The position numbers were made by a program, and so were the translations under genes. Positions 1-7,558 of a stretch of 64,000 bases of DNA are shown here, one piece after another. Numbering within the stretch: position 1 is the first letter of the stretch; each line of letters begins with the position of its first letter. The notes under the pieces were generated by a model. That model did not search any database, was not told the origin of the DNA, and worked only from the letters and a program-made list of their open reading frames with translations. The DNA comes from DASXBA01 sp036406475 (GTDB lineage: Bacteria > Actinomycetota > Thermoleophilia > Solirubrobacterales > Thermoleophilaceae): NCBI GenBank assembly GCA_036406475.1, contig DASXBA010000006.1, positions 1-64,000 on the forward strand. Direction: 5' to 3'.

Positions 1-1
1 G

Positions 2-910
2 CCGTCCCTCTCGAGGCGAACCGGCTGCGAGGTCTGGCTCAAGCTCGAGGGCGCGAACCCGACCGGCTCCTTCAAGGACCGGGGGATGACCGTTGCCGTC
101 TCGGCCGCGATCCAGGAGGGCGCCGAGGCGGTGATCTGCGCATCGACGGGCAACACGGCGGCGTCGGCGGCCGCCTACGCCGCCCGGGCGGGGCTGCGCG
201 GCGCGGTGATCGTGCCCGAGGGCAAGATCGCCACCGGCAAGCTCGCCCAGGCGCTGATGCACGGGGCGCGCGTCGTGGCGCTGCGCGGCAACTTCGACCA
301 GGCGCTGGCGCTCGTCCGCGAGCTGGTGGACAAGCACCCGATCGCGCTCGTCAACTCCGTCAACGACTTCCGGATCGAGGGCCAGAAGACCGGCGCCTTC
401 GAGGTGGTCGACGAGCTCGACGAGGCGCCGGACGTGCTCTGCATTCCGGTGGGCAACGCCGGCAACGTCACATCCTGGTGGCGCGGCTTCCAGGAGGCAG
501 GGGAGGCGCCGAGGCTGCACGGCTACCAGGCCGAGGGCGCGGCTCCCCTGGTGCGGGGCGCTCCGGTCGAGCAGCCCGAGACGGTCGCCTCGGCCATCCG
601 GATCGGCAACCCGGCGCGCTGGGAGGACGCGATGAACGCCTTCACCTCCTCGCGCGGCGACGTGCGGGCGGTGAGCGACGAGGAGATCCTCTCGGCCTAC
701 GCGCTCCTGGGCGCCGAGGAGGGCGTCTTCTGCGAGCCCGCCTCGGCGGCCTCGGTGGCGGGACTTCTGAAGTACGGCGCGGAGGGACGCGTCGTGTGCG
801 TGCTCACCGGACACGGCCTCAAGGACCCACAGACCGCGATGAATCGCGCGGCCCCGGTCGTCCCCTGTGAGCCGTCGCTCGACGCCGTCGAGGAGGCGGT
901 GCTCGAGTGA
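2..910 (+). CDS. thrC: Threonine synthase, 5' end outside window
   Basis: PLP enzyme converting O-phosphohomoserine to threonine, the last step of threonine synthesis. The reading frame is open to the left edge, so the first residues are missing. The visible part begins just before the PLP-lysine motif NPTGSFKDRGM, and the ASTGNTAAS phosphate-binding segment follows about 25 residues later. The C-terminal part (FCEPASAAS, LTGHGLKD) is typical of the short bacterial threonine synthase. The stop codon overlaps the GTG start of homoserine kinase by four bases (GTGA), so the two are translationally coupled. Homoserine dehydrogenase would be expected further left but is outside the window. The family call is firm; the start cannot be seen. 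Confidence 0.95.
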   Translation, partial: PSLSRRTGCEVWLKLEGANPTGSFKDRGMTVAVSAAIQEGAEAVICASTGNTAASAAAYAARAGLRGAVIVPEGKIATGKLAQALMHGARVVALRGNFDQALALVRELVDKHPIALVNSVNDFRIEGQKTGAFEVVDELDEAPDVLCIPVGNAGNVTSWWRGFQEAGEAPRLHGYQAEGAAPLVRGAPVEQPETVASAIRIGNPARWEDAMNAFTSSRGDVRAVSDEEILSAYALLGAEEGVFCEPASAASVAGLLKYGAEGRVVCVLTGHGLKDPQTAMNRAAPVVPCEPSLDAVEEAVLE

Positions 911-1758
911 AGCGCCACCGGATGGTCCGCGTGCCGGCGTCGTCGGCCAACCTCGGCCCGGGCTACGACGTGCTGGCCGCCGCGCTCTCGCTTTCGCTCG
1001 AGCTGGAGGTGGAGGAGACGGGGGAGTTCTTCGTCCACTCGGACCGGCCGGAGCTCCCCACCGATCGCACCAACCTGTGCGTGCGCGCCTTCGAGGCGCT
1101 TCGGCCTGCCGACGGCCTGACCTTCCACGTCCGCTCCGAGATTCCGCCGGCCGCCGGCCTCGGCTCGAGCGCCGCGGCGATCGTGGCCGGACTCTCCGCC
1201 GCCGACCACCTGTACGAGCTCGACGCGCCGATCTTCGACCTCGCCTGTGAGCTCGAGGGCCATCCCGACAACGTGGCCGCGGCGCTGTACGGCGGCTTCG
1301 TGATCTGCAGCGACGGCGAGCCGACGCGCATGGACCCGCCGCCCGGCCTCGAGGCCGTCCTGGCGATCCCGCCCGACCCGGTGCCGACCGAGGAGGCCCG
1401 CGCCCTGATGCCGTCCGAGGTTGCGCTGTCCGAGGCCGTGCACAACGTGGCGAGCGCCTCGCACCTCGTGCTCGGCCTGGCGCAGGACGACTTCTCGCTG
1501 ATCGGCCGCGGCCTGGCCGACTCCCTGCACCAGCCGCGCCGGCGCTCGCTCTATCCGCGCTCGATGGAGCTGCTGGAGCAGGCCGAGTCCCTCGGGGCCG
1601 TCGGCGCGACGATCTCGGGCGCCGGCCCCGCCGTCCTCTTCTGGTGCCACTGGCAGCAGACCGGCAACCTGATGGACGCGCTCAAGTCGGCCGCGGACGA
1701 CTGCGAGGTCAAGCGCGTCCAGTTCGCCCCGGGCGGGGCGGACGTTCGCGAGCTCTGA
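907..1758 (+). CDS. thrB: Homoserine kinase (GHMP kinase)
   Basis: ATP-dependent phosphorylation of L-homoserine to O-phosphohomoserine, the substrate of the upstream threonine synthase. The 283-residue product has the GHMP layout: N-terminal VRVPASSANLGPGYD, the glycine/serine ATP loop PPAAGLGSSAAA near residues 79-90, and the C-terminal motif GATISGAGPAVLF. The length is slightly short of the usual 300-320 but all motifs are present. The GTG start overlaps the thrC stop. A 50-bp hairpin repeat lies 18 bp after the stop and may end the transcript. Confidence 0.95.
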   Translation: MKRHRMVRVPASSANLGPGYDVLAAALSLSLELEVEETGEFFVHSDRPELPTDRTNLCVRAFEALRPADGLTFHVRSEIPPAAGLGSSAAAIVAGLSAADHLYELDAPIFDLACELEGHPDNVAAALYGGFVICSDGEPTRMDPPPGLEAVLAIPPDPVPTEEARALMPSEVALSEAVHNVASASHLVLGLAQDDFSLIGRGLADSLHQPRRRSLYPRSMELLEQAESLGAVGATISGAGPAVLFWCHWQQTGNLMDALKSAADDCEVKRVQFAPGGADVREL

Positions 1759-1776
1759 CGGGCTGGCTCCGCTAGC

Positions 1777-1826
1777 ACCGAACGTCCCGCGCAGCCGCCC
1801 CTGGGCGGCACCCACGGACGTTCATC
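1777..1826. repeat. 50-bp hairpin repeat, copy 1 (diverged)
   Basis: Imperfect inverted repeat with outer arms CGAACGTCC and GGACGTTC and an inner GCCGCCC/GGGCGGC hairpin. It has exactly the same 50-bp length as two better-conserved copies at 22055 and 53113. It sits between convergent thrB and the phosphoesterase gene, a position that suits a bidirectional terminator. Confidence 0.75.
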
Positions 1827-1840
1827 GCGGCCGGGCGCCG

Positions 1841-2338
1841 CTAGCGCCTGAAGAACCCGCGCAGGAAGCGCTTCTGCTTGCGCCGCGTAGAGGTCAGGCG
1901 GCGGTCCGCGACTCCCAGGGAGCGGACCTTGCCGCGGCGGGTCTTGAACACGAGCGTGCTGCTCTTGGCGCGGGCCAGGTACCAGACGTTGCTGCCCACG
2001 CGGTAGCGCTTCTCCTTGTGCAGGCGGCGGCGCACGCTACGGCTGCTCGAGCCCACGCGCAGCTTCCGCATGCGGAGGTGGGTGCTGGTCGTGAGCAGCA
2101 GCACGGCGCGGCCCTTGACCCGGCGGCGCTCGCGGCGGCCGATCCCGCGGCGCAGGCGCGCGCTCGGGTAGCCGGCGCCCACTACGCGGCCGTCGGCCAG
2201 GCAGAAGTAGTCGAAGCTGCCCTTGGCTCGGCGGCTCGGGTAGGCGCGGCGGATCGTGCTGCGCTTGCGGCCGAGGCGCGCGCGGTGGAGGCGCTTGCCG
2301 GAGATCGACCCGCGCAGGGAAGCGCAGCGGCGCCCGTT
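1841..2338 (-). other. Basic C-terminal module, copy A
   Basis: Codes for the last ~165 residues of the phosphoesterase. It shares with the subtilisin tail, in order, GKRL, LGR, a D-x-(Y/F)-C pair, GY.S.RL, RRRV.GR, RRRLH.E+R+RVG.N.WYLA, FKTRRG+V and LT.TR. The module is strongly basic and lies after the catalytic domain. Confidence 0.8.
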
Positions 2339-4222
2339 GCCTCCGGGCTCCAGCGGGTTGCGGCGCGGGTCGCCCACGAGCAGCTCGACGTTGCGGTCGT
2401 CGGGGTCGCCCTCGCCGTGCTTGCCGCCGCGGAACGGGTTGGAGCCCACCTGGAGGTCGTTGTAGGACATCGTCCGCGCGATCGACGCCAGCTGGAAGGG
2501 GCTGAACGAGGCCGCCGAGGTGCCGGAGGGCGGCGTCGCGGCCGGCGAGGAGTGATCGAGGATCGTTCCGAAGATCGAGAGCGTGCCGTCGCGGTTGTCC
2601 ATGAGGTCGACCAGGCGCTGCTGCTGAGGCCAGTCGGCCTCCGCAGCCAGGCGGATGCTCCAGAAGCCGCCGCCGTGCGCGGCGGGGAAGGGCTCGACGT
2701 TGTTCACGTGCGAGTGGCCCGCCACCCAGGCCACCACGTGCGGGTACTTGTGCAGTAGCGCAGTGAGGTCGGCGCCCAGGTGGATCGGCCGCGAGTCGCG
2801 CGGGTCGACGTCACAGCCGGGATTGGTGTCGTGCGATCCGCTGCCCGAGTCGGGCGGCGCCTTCTGCACGCCCGTGCAGGGCGCGGCGTCCTCGTCGGGC
2901 ACGTTCGCGGTCAGGCTCTCGATCGCGTGATGGCTGAAGATCACCACCAGCTCGTCGCGCTGGGTCGCCTTCTTCAGCTCGCCGTCGAGCCAGCGGAACT
3001 GCGGGTCGTCGACGTTGCCGTCTGCGGACGGTCCCACAACGCCGCCCTCCGACACGGTGTCGAGGCCGATGAAGCGGATGCCGGGCTTGGGGCTCCACGA
3101 GTAGTAGCCGGCGGCGCCGTTCGAGGCCGCGAGCTGGGACGGGTCGATCAGGCCGAAGCCGTGGGCGTCCGCCTGGCGGCCCGTCTTGTGCAGCGCCTTG
3201 TACTGGGCCTTGCTCACGAACTGCCGGCGCGGGTCCGGCGGCACCAGCATGACCTTGTTCGGGTCCGTGACCGCCGCCAGCAGGGCGGTCGGCGTGAGCG
3301 ACTGGAGCGTGCCGGCGAGGTTGCGCGGGTCGCCCACGAACGAGGTCGGCTTGATGCAGCCGGTGGCGACGGACTCGAACGCGCCGTTGGCGCTCTCGTT
3401 GCCCTGGACGAGCCCGTCGTGGTTGCCGAAGACGACGTACGAGGGCACCTTGAGCCCCTCGGCGCTGAACGGCTGCTCGGCCCGGTCGAGCAGGCCCGGG
3501 TACTTCGGCCAGGCCGAGAAGTTCGCCCCGCGCGGGTCGTTCGGGTCGTAGAAGTAGGGGTCCGCGCCCTCGGTGTAGTCGTTGTAGTCCTGGACGCCCG
3601 TGTACTTCTTGGCCTCCGCCGTACCCGGCGTGCCCGGCGGGCAGGACCCGTAGTCCGCGGCCTTGGAGCTGCCGCTGTTCGGGTCGAGCGTCCCGCCCTC
3701 GAGCAGGCGAACCACCCACTGGACCTCGTTGCGCTGCTGGTTGTCGGCGGAGTCGCCCGTGGTCATGGCGAAGTCCATCTGGGCGCGTTTGCCGCGGCCG
3801 TCGCGCACGGGGCTGCCGCCGGCCCATTCGTTCACCGCGTGGATGCCCGCGTCCACGGTCTGCGGCATCAGCGCCTCCCAGGGGCGCCAGGCCGCGTCGA
3901 ACGGAGCCGGGTTCGTGGCCGGGTCGAGGAACTCGACCCGTGCCGGCGATTCCTCGTCGGCCAGCTGGAAGTCGCTCAGCTGGCCGAAGTAGACGAGCGA
4001 CCGGCGCCTGCCCGAGCGCCCGAGCTGCGCCTTGCCGACGCCGCTCTCGCGGACGATGTAGTGCTCACCGGGCGCGTCGGTCAGCCGCTGGTACGGGCCC
4101 GGCGGGCCGGTCGGCACGATCCGCCGGCTGAGGGTGGAGCGCGGATCGGCCGTCGCCGACGACACGGCGAGGAGGGCGAGCGCCGCCAGGGCGAGTCCGG
4201 CAAGTTGCCTCGAGAACTTCAC
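1841..4222 (-). CDS. Secreted metallophosphoesterase, PPA1498-like, with basic C-terminal module
   Basis: Predicted exported calcineurin-like phosphoesterase of about 793 residues. GTG at 4222 is preferred because it gives a clean signal peptide (MKFSRQLAGL then an AL-rich core ending near ATA). It also lies 13 nt after a TACGTT -10-like box (4236-4241, minus strand) that overlaps the alternative start at 4237. Metal-binding motifs are SDFQ, TTGDSADN, FGNHD, SHHA and GHSHVNN. The overall sequence resembles the TIGR03767 (PPA1498) family, whose substrate is unknown. The last ~165 residues are a separate Arg/Lys-rich module homologous to the tail of the subtilisin at 22197-26687. It runs convergently toward thrB. 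Confidence 0.85.
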   Translation of the reverse strand: MKFSRQLAGLALAALALLAVSSATADPRSTLSRRIVPTGPPGPYQRLTDAPGEHYIVRESGVGKAQLGRSGRRRSLVYFGQLSDFQLADEESPARVEFLDPATNPAPFDAAWRPWEALMPQTVDAGIHAVNEWAGGSPVRDGRGKRAQMDFAMTTGDSADNQQRNEVQWVVRLLEGGTLDPNSGSSKAADYGSCPPGTPGTAEAKKYTGVQDYNDYTEGADPYFYDPNDPRGANFSAWPKYPGLLDRAEQPFSAEGLKVPSYVVFGNHDGLVQGNESANGAFESVATGCIKPTSFVGDPRNLAGTLQSLTPTALLAAVTDPNKVMLVPPDPRRQFVSKAQYKALHKTGRQADAHGFGLIDPSQLAASNGAAGYYSWSPKPGIRFIGLDTVSEGGVVGPSADGNVDDPQFRWLDGELKKATQRDELVVIFSHHAIESLTANVPDEDAAPCTGVQKAPPDSGSGSHDTNPGCDVDPRDSRPIHLGADLTALLHKYPHVVAWVAGHSHVNNVEPFPAAHGGGFWSIRLAAEADWPQQQRLVDLMDNRDGTLSIFGTILDHSSPAATPPSGTSAASFSPFQLASIARTMSYNDLQVGSNPFRGGKHGEGDPDDRNVELLVGDPRRNPLEPGGNGRRCASLRGSISGKRLHRARLGRKRSTIRRAYPSRRAKGSFDYFCLADGRVVGAGYPSARLRRGIGRRERRRVKGRAVLLLTTSTHLRMRKLRVGSSSRSVRRRLHKEKRYRVGSNVWYLARAKSSTLVFKTRRGKVRSLGVADRRLTSTRRKQKRFLRGFFRR

Positions 4223-4263
4223 GGATCCCGGGGCCAACGTAGCCGTGATGTCAGCATTGCGCC

Positions 4264-4647
4264 ATGACCGAGCCCGAAGTCCTGGCCGCCGGCGGCGTCG
4301 TGAAGCGCGACGGGCGGGTGGCCGTCGTGCATCGGCCGAAGTACGACGACTGGTCGCTTCCCAAAGGGAAGCTCGATCCCGGCGAGAGCTTCGAGGAGGC
4401 CGCGCTCCGCGAGGTGGAGGAGGAGACGGGGCTGCGCGCAGAGCTCGGGAGGGAGCTCCCGAGCACCGAGTACACGGACAACAAGGGCCGGCCCAAGCTG
4501 GTCCGCTACTGGGAGATGGAGCCGCTCGAGGGCGAGTTCACGCCCAGCGGCGAGGTCGACGAGCTGCGCTGGCTCGAGCCCGACGCGGCCGAGGCGATCC
4601 TCAGCTACGAGCACGACAAAGAGCTTCTTCGGGCTCTGGCCCGGTAG
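4264..4647 (+). CDS. NUDIX hydrolase (MutT-like)
   Basis: 127-residue pyrophosphohydrolase. The complete Nudix box GX5EX7REUXEEXGU is visible at residues ~39-61 (GKLDPGESFEE through REVEEETGL). The N-terminal VLAAGGVVKRDGRVAVVHRPKYDDWSLPKG segment resembles short MutT/Ap4A-type hydrolases; some close relatives in actinobacteria carry a histidine phosphatase fusion, absent here. The substrate cannot be assigned. The next gene starts 3 nt after its stop, so the two form an operon. Confidence 0.9.
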   Translation: MTEPEVLAAGGVVKRDGRVAVVHRPKYDDWSLPKGKLDPGESFEEAALREVEEETGLRAELGRELPSTEYTDNKGRPKLVRYWEMEPLEGEFTPSGEVDELRWLEPDAAEAILSYEHDKELLRALAR

Positions 4648-4649
4648 CC

Positions 4650-5225
4650 GTGCGCGACCTCGCGCTCGCGCTGCTCGTGGCCTACGGGCTCGTCGCGTTC
4701 GTGCTGCGGGCCCTGATCCAGGTGAGGCTCACCGGCTCGACCGGGCTCAAGGGGATCAGCGGCAGCCCGGGATCGCTCGAGTGGCTCGGCGGCGTCCTCT
4801 TCGCCGGCTCGATCGCCGTGTCCGTGGTCGGGGCGGTGGTCGGCGGCGGCGACGGCGTGCCCGTAGCGGGCGCGGTGCTCGCGGTCGGGGGGCTGCTGGC
4901 CACCGCCGGGGCCCAGCTGGCGATGGGGGAGTCCTGGCGCGTCGGGGTCGATCCCGGCGAGCGGACCGAGCTCGTGACCGCCGGGCCGTTCGCGCTCGTC
5001 CGCAACCCGATCTACGCGGGGATGATCCCGTTCTTCATCGGCATCGCCCTGCTCGTGCCGAACGCGCTGACGATCGCCGGCGCCGTGCTGCTCGTGGTGG
5101 CCCTGGAGATCCAGACGCGGCTCGTGGAGGAGCCCTACCTGCGCGGCGTGCACGGAAGCGCGTACGCGGACTACGCCGCCCGCGTGGGGCGCTTCCTGCC
5201 CGGCGTCGGCCGGCTCAGGCGCTGA
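4650..5225 (+). CDS. Isoprenylcysteine carboxylmethyltransferase-like membrane protein
   Basis: 191-residue polytopic membrane protein with about four to five hydrophobic segments. The C-terminal signature LVTAGPFALVRNPIYAGM followed by EEPYLRGVHGSAYADYAARVGRFLPG is the SAM-binding core of the ICMT/PEMT-like family. Bacterial members are predicted small-molecule or lipid methyltransferases; the substrate is unknown. GTG at 4650 is chosen because it lies 3 nt after the NUDIX stop. The 3' end overlaps the end of the convergent amidase gene by 11 bp. Confidence 0.85.
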   Translation: MRDLALALLVAYGLVAFVLRALIQVRLTGSTGLKGISGSPGSLEWLGGVLFAGSIAVSVVGAVVGGGDGVPVAGAVLAVGGLLATAGAQLAMGESWRVGVDPGERTELVTAGPFALVRNPIYAGMIPFFIGIALLVPNALTIAGAVLLVVALEIQTRLVEEPYLRGVHGSAYADYAARVGRFLPGVGRLRR

Positions 5226-5237
5226 CGAGGTCCGGCC
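5208..5237. terminator. Inverted repeat over two convergent stop codons
   Basis: GGCCGG (5208-5213) and CCGGCC (5232-5237) flank 18 nt that contain the stops of both convergent genes. A weak, possibly bidirectional terminator. Confidence 0.35.
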
Positions 5238-6639
5238 GGCGCTCGGCCCAGGGCCGCGCCGCCTCGAGCTGGGCGCCGAGCGAGAGCAGCACGTCCTCGC
5301 GCGCGGGCGCGGCGGCGAGCTGGATCGCGAGCGGCAGCCCGTCCTCGCCGTGGAAGAGAGGCAGCGAGATCGCGGGCTGGCCGGTGACGTTGAAGATCGC
5401 GGTGAAGGGCGTGAAGCGGCCGGAGCGGCGGAAGTCCTCCCAGGGGTCGTCGCTGCAGGCGTCGATCTCCCCGATCGGCACCGGCCGCTCGGCGAGCGCC
5501 GGGGTCAGCAGCACGTCGATCCCGCTCCACATCGCGACGACTTCACGTGTGTGGGCCTCGAGCCGGAGCTTGGCGAGCGGGTAGTCGAGGCCGCCGTAGT
5601 CGTTCACGCCGCGCCAGATCTGCCAGGAGAGCGGCTCGACGAGCTCCTCCGACGGCTCGCGGCCGCTGACCATGCCGCCGAAGTAGCAGGCCATCGCGAC
5701 GCCGGTGCAGAAGACCCTGGTGAAGACAGGCAGCAGGTCCTCGCCGCCCCAGGGCGGGTGCACCTCGCTCACCTCGTGCCCGAGCTCGGTCAGGAGGTCG
5801 GCGGCGTCGCGGACCGCCCGCTCGGCGAGCGGGTCGAGCGGCGCCTCGATCGGCGCCCTTGTGGTCACGCCGACGCGCAGCTTTCCGGGGTCACGCGCGG
5901 CCGCGGCAGCGAACGGCTCGGCCGGGGGCGGCGGCCAGTTGGCGTCGCCCGGCTCGTAGCCGGCCAGCAGGTCGAGCACCTGGGCCGTCTCGCTCAGGGT
6001 CCGGCTGAGAACCCCGTCCTGGATCAGGAAGTCGTCGCCGACCTCGGGGCCGCGGGAGACGCGCATGCGGGTGTTCTTGAGGCCGACCAGGCCGCAGCAG
6101 GCCGCGGGGATGCGGATCGAGCCGCCGCCGTCCGAGCCGTGCGCGATCGGCACCATCCCCGCCGCGACCGCCGAGGCGGCGCCGCCGGAGGAGCCCCCCG
6201 GCGTGCGCCCCGTGTCCCACGGGTTGCGGGCCGGGCCGTGGCGGCGCGACTCGGTGACGGGCAGGATCCCGAACTCCGGCAGGTTGGTCTTGCCGACGGG
6301 CACGAATCCCGCGTCGCGGAGACGCCGGACCACGAAGGCGTCGTGCTGGGGCACGAAGTCGCCGAACAGGTCGGAGCCGGCGGTCATCGGCCAGCCCTTG
6401 GCCGGCGCGCCGTCCTTGATCGCGATCGGCACGCCGGCGAACGGCCGCTCGTCGTCCTTGCCGATGGCCTCCGCGCCCGCGAGCGCGCCGTCCGGGTCGA
6501 CGTGGACGAACGCGTTCAGCTCGCCGCCCAGCTCCTCGATCGCGTCGAGCGAGGTCTGCACCAGCTCGCGCGAGCTGACCTCGCCCGACCGCACCATCGC
6601 GGCGAGCTCGGTCGCCGGCCTGAACATGAGCTCTCTCAC
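5215..6639 (-). CDS. Amidase (amidase signature family)
   Basis: 474-residue hydrolase with the Ser-cisSer-Lys triad of the amidase signature family: Lys75 in AIKDG, the GGSSGG loop at 148-153, and nucleophile Ser174 in GSDGGGSIRIPA. No signal peptide, so cytosolic. Relatives hydrolyse aryl or alkyl amides, glutamyl-tRNA or urethanes; the absence of gatB/gatC nearby argues against a GatA role. The GTG start at 6639 shares one base with the ParA stop codon; an in-frame ATG at 6627 is an equally plausible start. It follows parA as a second operon gene. Confidence 0.9.
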   Translation of the reverse strand: MRELMFRPATELAAMVRSGEVSSRELVQTSLDAIEELGGELNAFVHVDPDGALAGAEAIGKDDERPFAGVPIAIKDGAPAKGWPMTAGSDLFGDFVPQHDAFVVRRLRDAGFVPVGKTNLPEFGILPVTESRRHGPARNPWDTGRTPGGSSGGAASAVAAGMVPIAHGSDGGGSIRIPAACCGLVGLKNTRMRVSRGPEVGDDFLIQDGVLSRTLSETAQVLDLLAGYEPGDANWPPPPAEPFAAAAARDPGKLRVGVTTRAPIEAPLDPLAERAVRDAADLLTELGHEVSEVHPPWGGEDLLPVFTRVFCTGVAMACYFGGMVSGREPSEELVEPLSWQIWRGVNDYGGLDYPLAKLRLEAHTREVVAMWSGIDVLLTPALAERPVPIGEIDACSDDPWEDFRRSGRFTPFTAIFNVTGQPAISLPLFHGEDGLPLAIQLAAAPAREDVLLSLGAQLEAARPWAERRPDLVSA

Positions 6640-7445
6640 TAGGCCGGCACCAGCTCGCTGCGCAGCGCGGCCACGCGCTCGCGCTCCTCGGCGTAGCCGA
6701 GGCGCTCGAGCAGCTCCTCTGCCAGGGCAAGGTAGTCGGCGCCCAGATCGGGCGCGTAATCGATGATCGAGACGCCGCGCTCGGCGGACTCGGCGTAGCG
6801 GACGGACCGCCGGATGACGGAGGTCAGCAGCTTGTCGCCGAAGCGGTCCTTGAGCTGCTCGAGCGCCTCGCGCGCGTGTACGAGCCGCATGTCGGCGATG
6901 TTGAGCACCACGCCGAGCCAGTCGAGCTCGGGATGCAGCGACTCCTTGGCGAGCTCGACCACTTCCAGCGCCTGCTCGACGCCCTGGAGCGAGAAGTACT
7001 CGGCCTCGCTCGAGATGAGGGCGTGGTCGGCGGCCACGAGAGCGTTGACGGTCAAGAGGCCGAGCGAGGGCGGGCAGTCGACCAGGATCAGGTCGTGCTG
7101 GCGCTTGACGTCGCGGAGCGCGCGCCGCAGCGTCAGCTCGCGGCCCATCTTGCCGCCGAGGATCAGCTCGGACTCGGCGAGCCCGAGGTTGGCCGGGAGC
7201 ACGCCCTCATGGATTGCGTCGACCGCCCGTGCCTGGCCGGCGAGCACGTCGGCGACGGTGGGCGAGGCGTCGGCGGGGACGTCGAAGTAGTCGGAGAGGT
7301 TGCCCTGCGGGTCGAGATCGACGCAGAGCACGTTGAGCCCGATCCGGCGGTAGACGTCGGCCAGGCTCCTCACCGTCGTGGTCTTCCCGGTCCCGCCCTT
7401 CTGGGACAGGACGGTGATCGTGGTGGCGGTGGGGAGCATTGCCAT
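6639..7445 (-). CDS. parA: ParA/Soj-family ATPase
   Basis: 268-residue deviant Walker ATPase. The KGGTGKTTT P-loop at residues 16-24 has the signature Lys16 plus Lys21; the A' motif is VDLDPQGN and Walker B is ILVDCPPSLG. This is the Soj/ParA chromosome or plasmid partitioning family, which forms ATP dimers on DNA with a ParB partner. No parB or parS is seen in the window, so it may be an orphan that positions another cargo, or act with a distant ParB. A TAGTCT box ends 11 nt before the ATG, so transcription is probably nearly leaderless. It is divergent from gltB and overlaps the amidase start. Confidence 0.9.
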   Translation of the reverse strand: MAMLPTATTITVLSQKGGTGKTTTVRSLADVYRRIGLNVLCVDLDPQGNLSDYFDVPADASPTVADVLAGQARAVDAIHEGVLPANLGLAESELILGGKMGRELTLRRALRDVKRQHDLILVDCPPSLGLLTVNALVAADHALISSEAEYFSLQGVEQALEVVELAKESLHPELDWLGVVLNIADMRLVHAREALEQLKDRFGDKLLTSVIRRSVRYAESAERGVSIIDYAPDLGADYLALAEELLERLGYAEERERVAALRSELVPA

Positions 7446-7456
7446 TGGGCGCCCGC

Positions 7457-7462
7457 AGACTA
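7457..7462 (-). promoter_or_regulatory. Putative -10 box of parA (TAGTCT)
   Basis: TAGTCT on the minus strand, 11 nt before the parA ATG at 7445. No Shine-Dalgarno is present, consistent with a leaderless or very short leader. Confidence 0.45.
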
Positions 7463-7490
7463 CCTGAGGGCGATCGGCCGGAACTGCCTT

Positions 7491-7496
7491 TATAGT
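7491..7496 (+). promoter_or_regulatory. Putative -10 box of gltB (TATAGT)
   Basis: TATAGT stands out in this GC-rich context and lies 62 bp before the preferred TTG start, leaving room for a leader of about 55 nt with a strong ribosome site. No good -35 hexamer is visible. Confidence 0.45.
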
Positions 7497-7558
7497 TGCC
7501 GCTCCCTACCCGTCGCGCGCCCGCTCGAAGCAAGGCGCGGATCCCGAGGAGGCGCCCG

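Noticed and set aside
6639..7445. ParA considered as evidence for a replication origin or plasmid
   Set aside because: No parB, dnaA, gidB, parS-like palindromes or repeated origin boxes are visible nearby.
7496..7558. Upstream start of gltB at TTG 7496
   Set aside because: It lies in the TATAGT box and lacks a ribosome site, while TTG 7559 has GAGGAGG at proper spacing.
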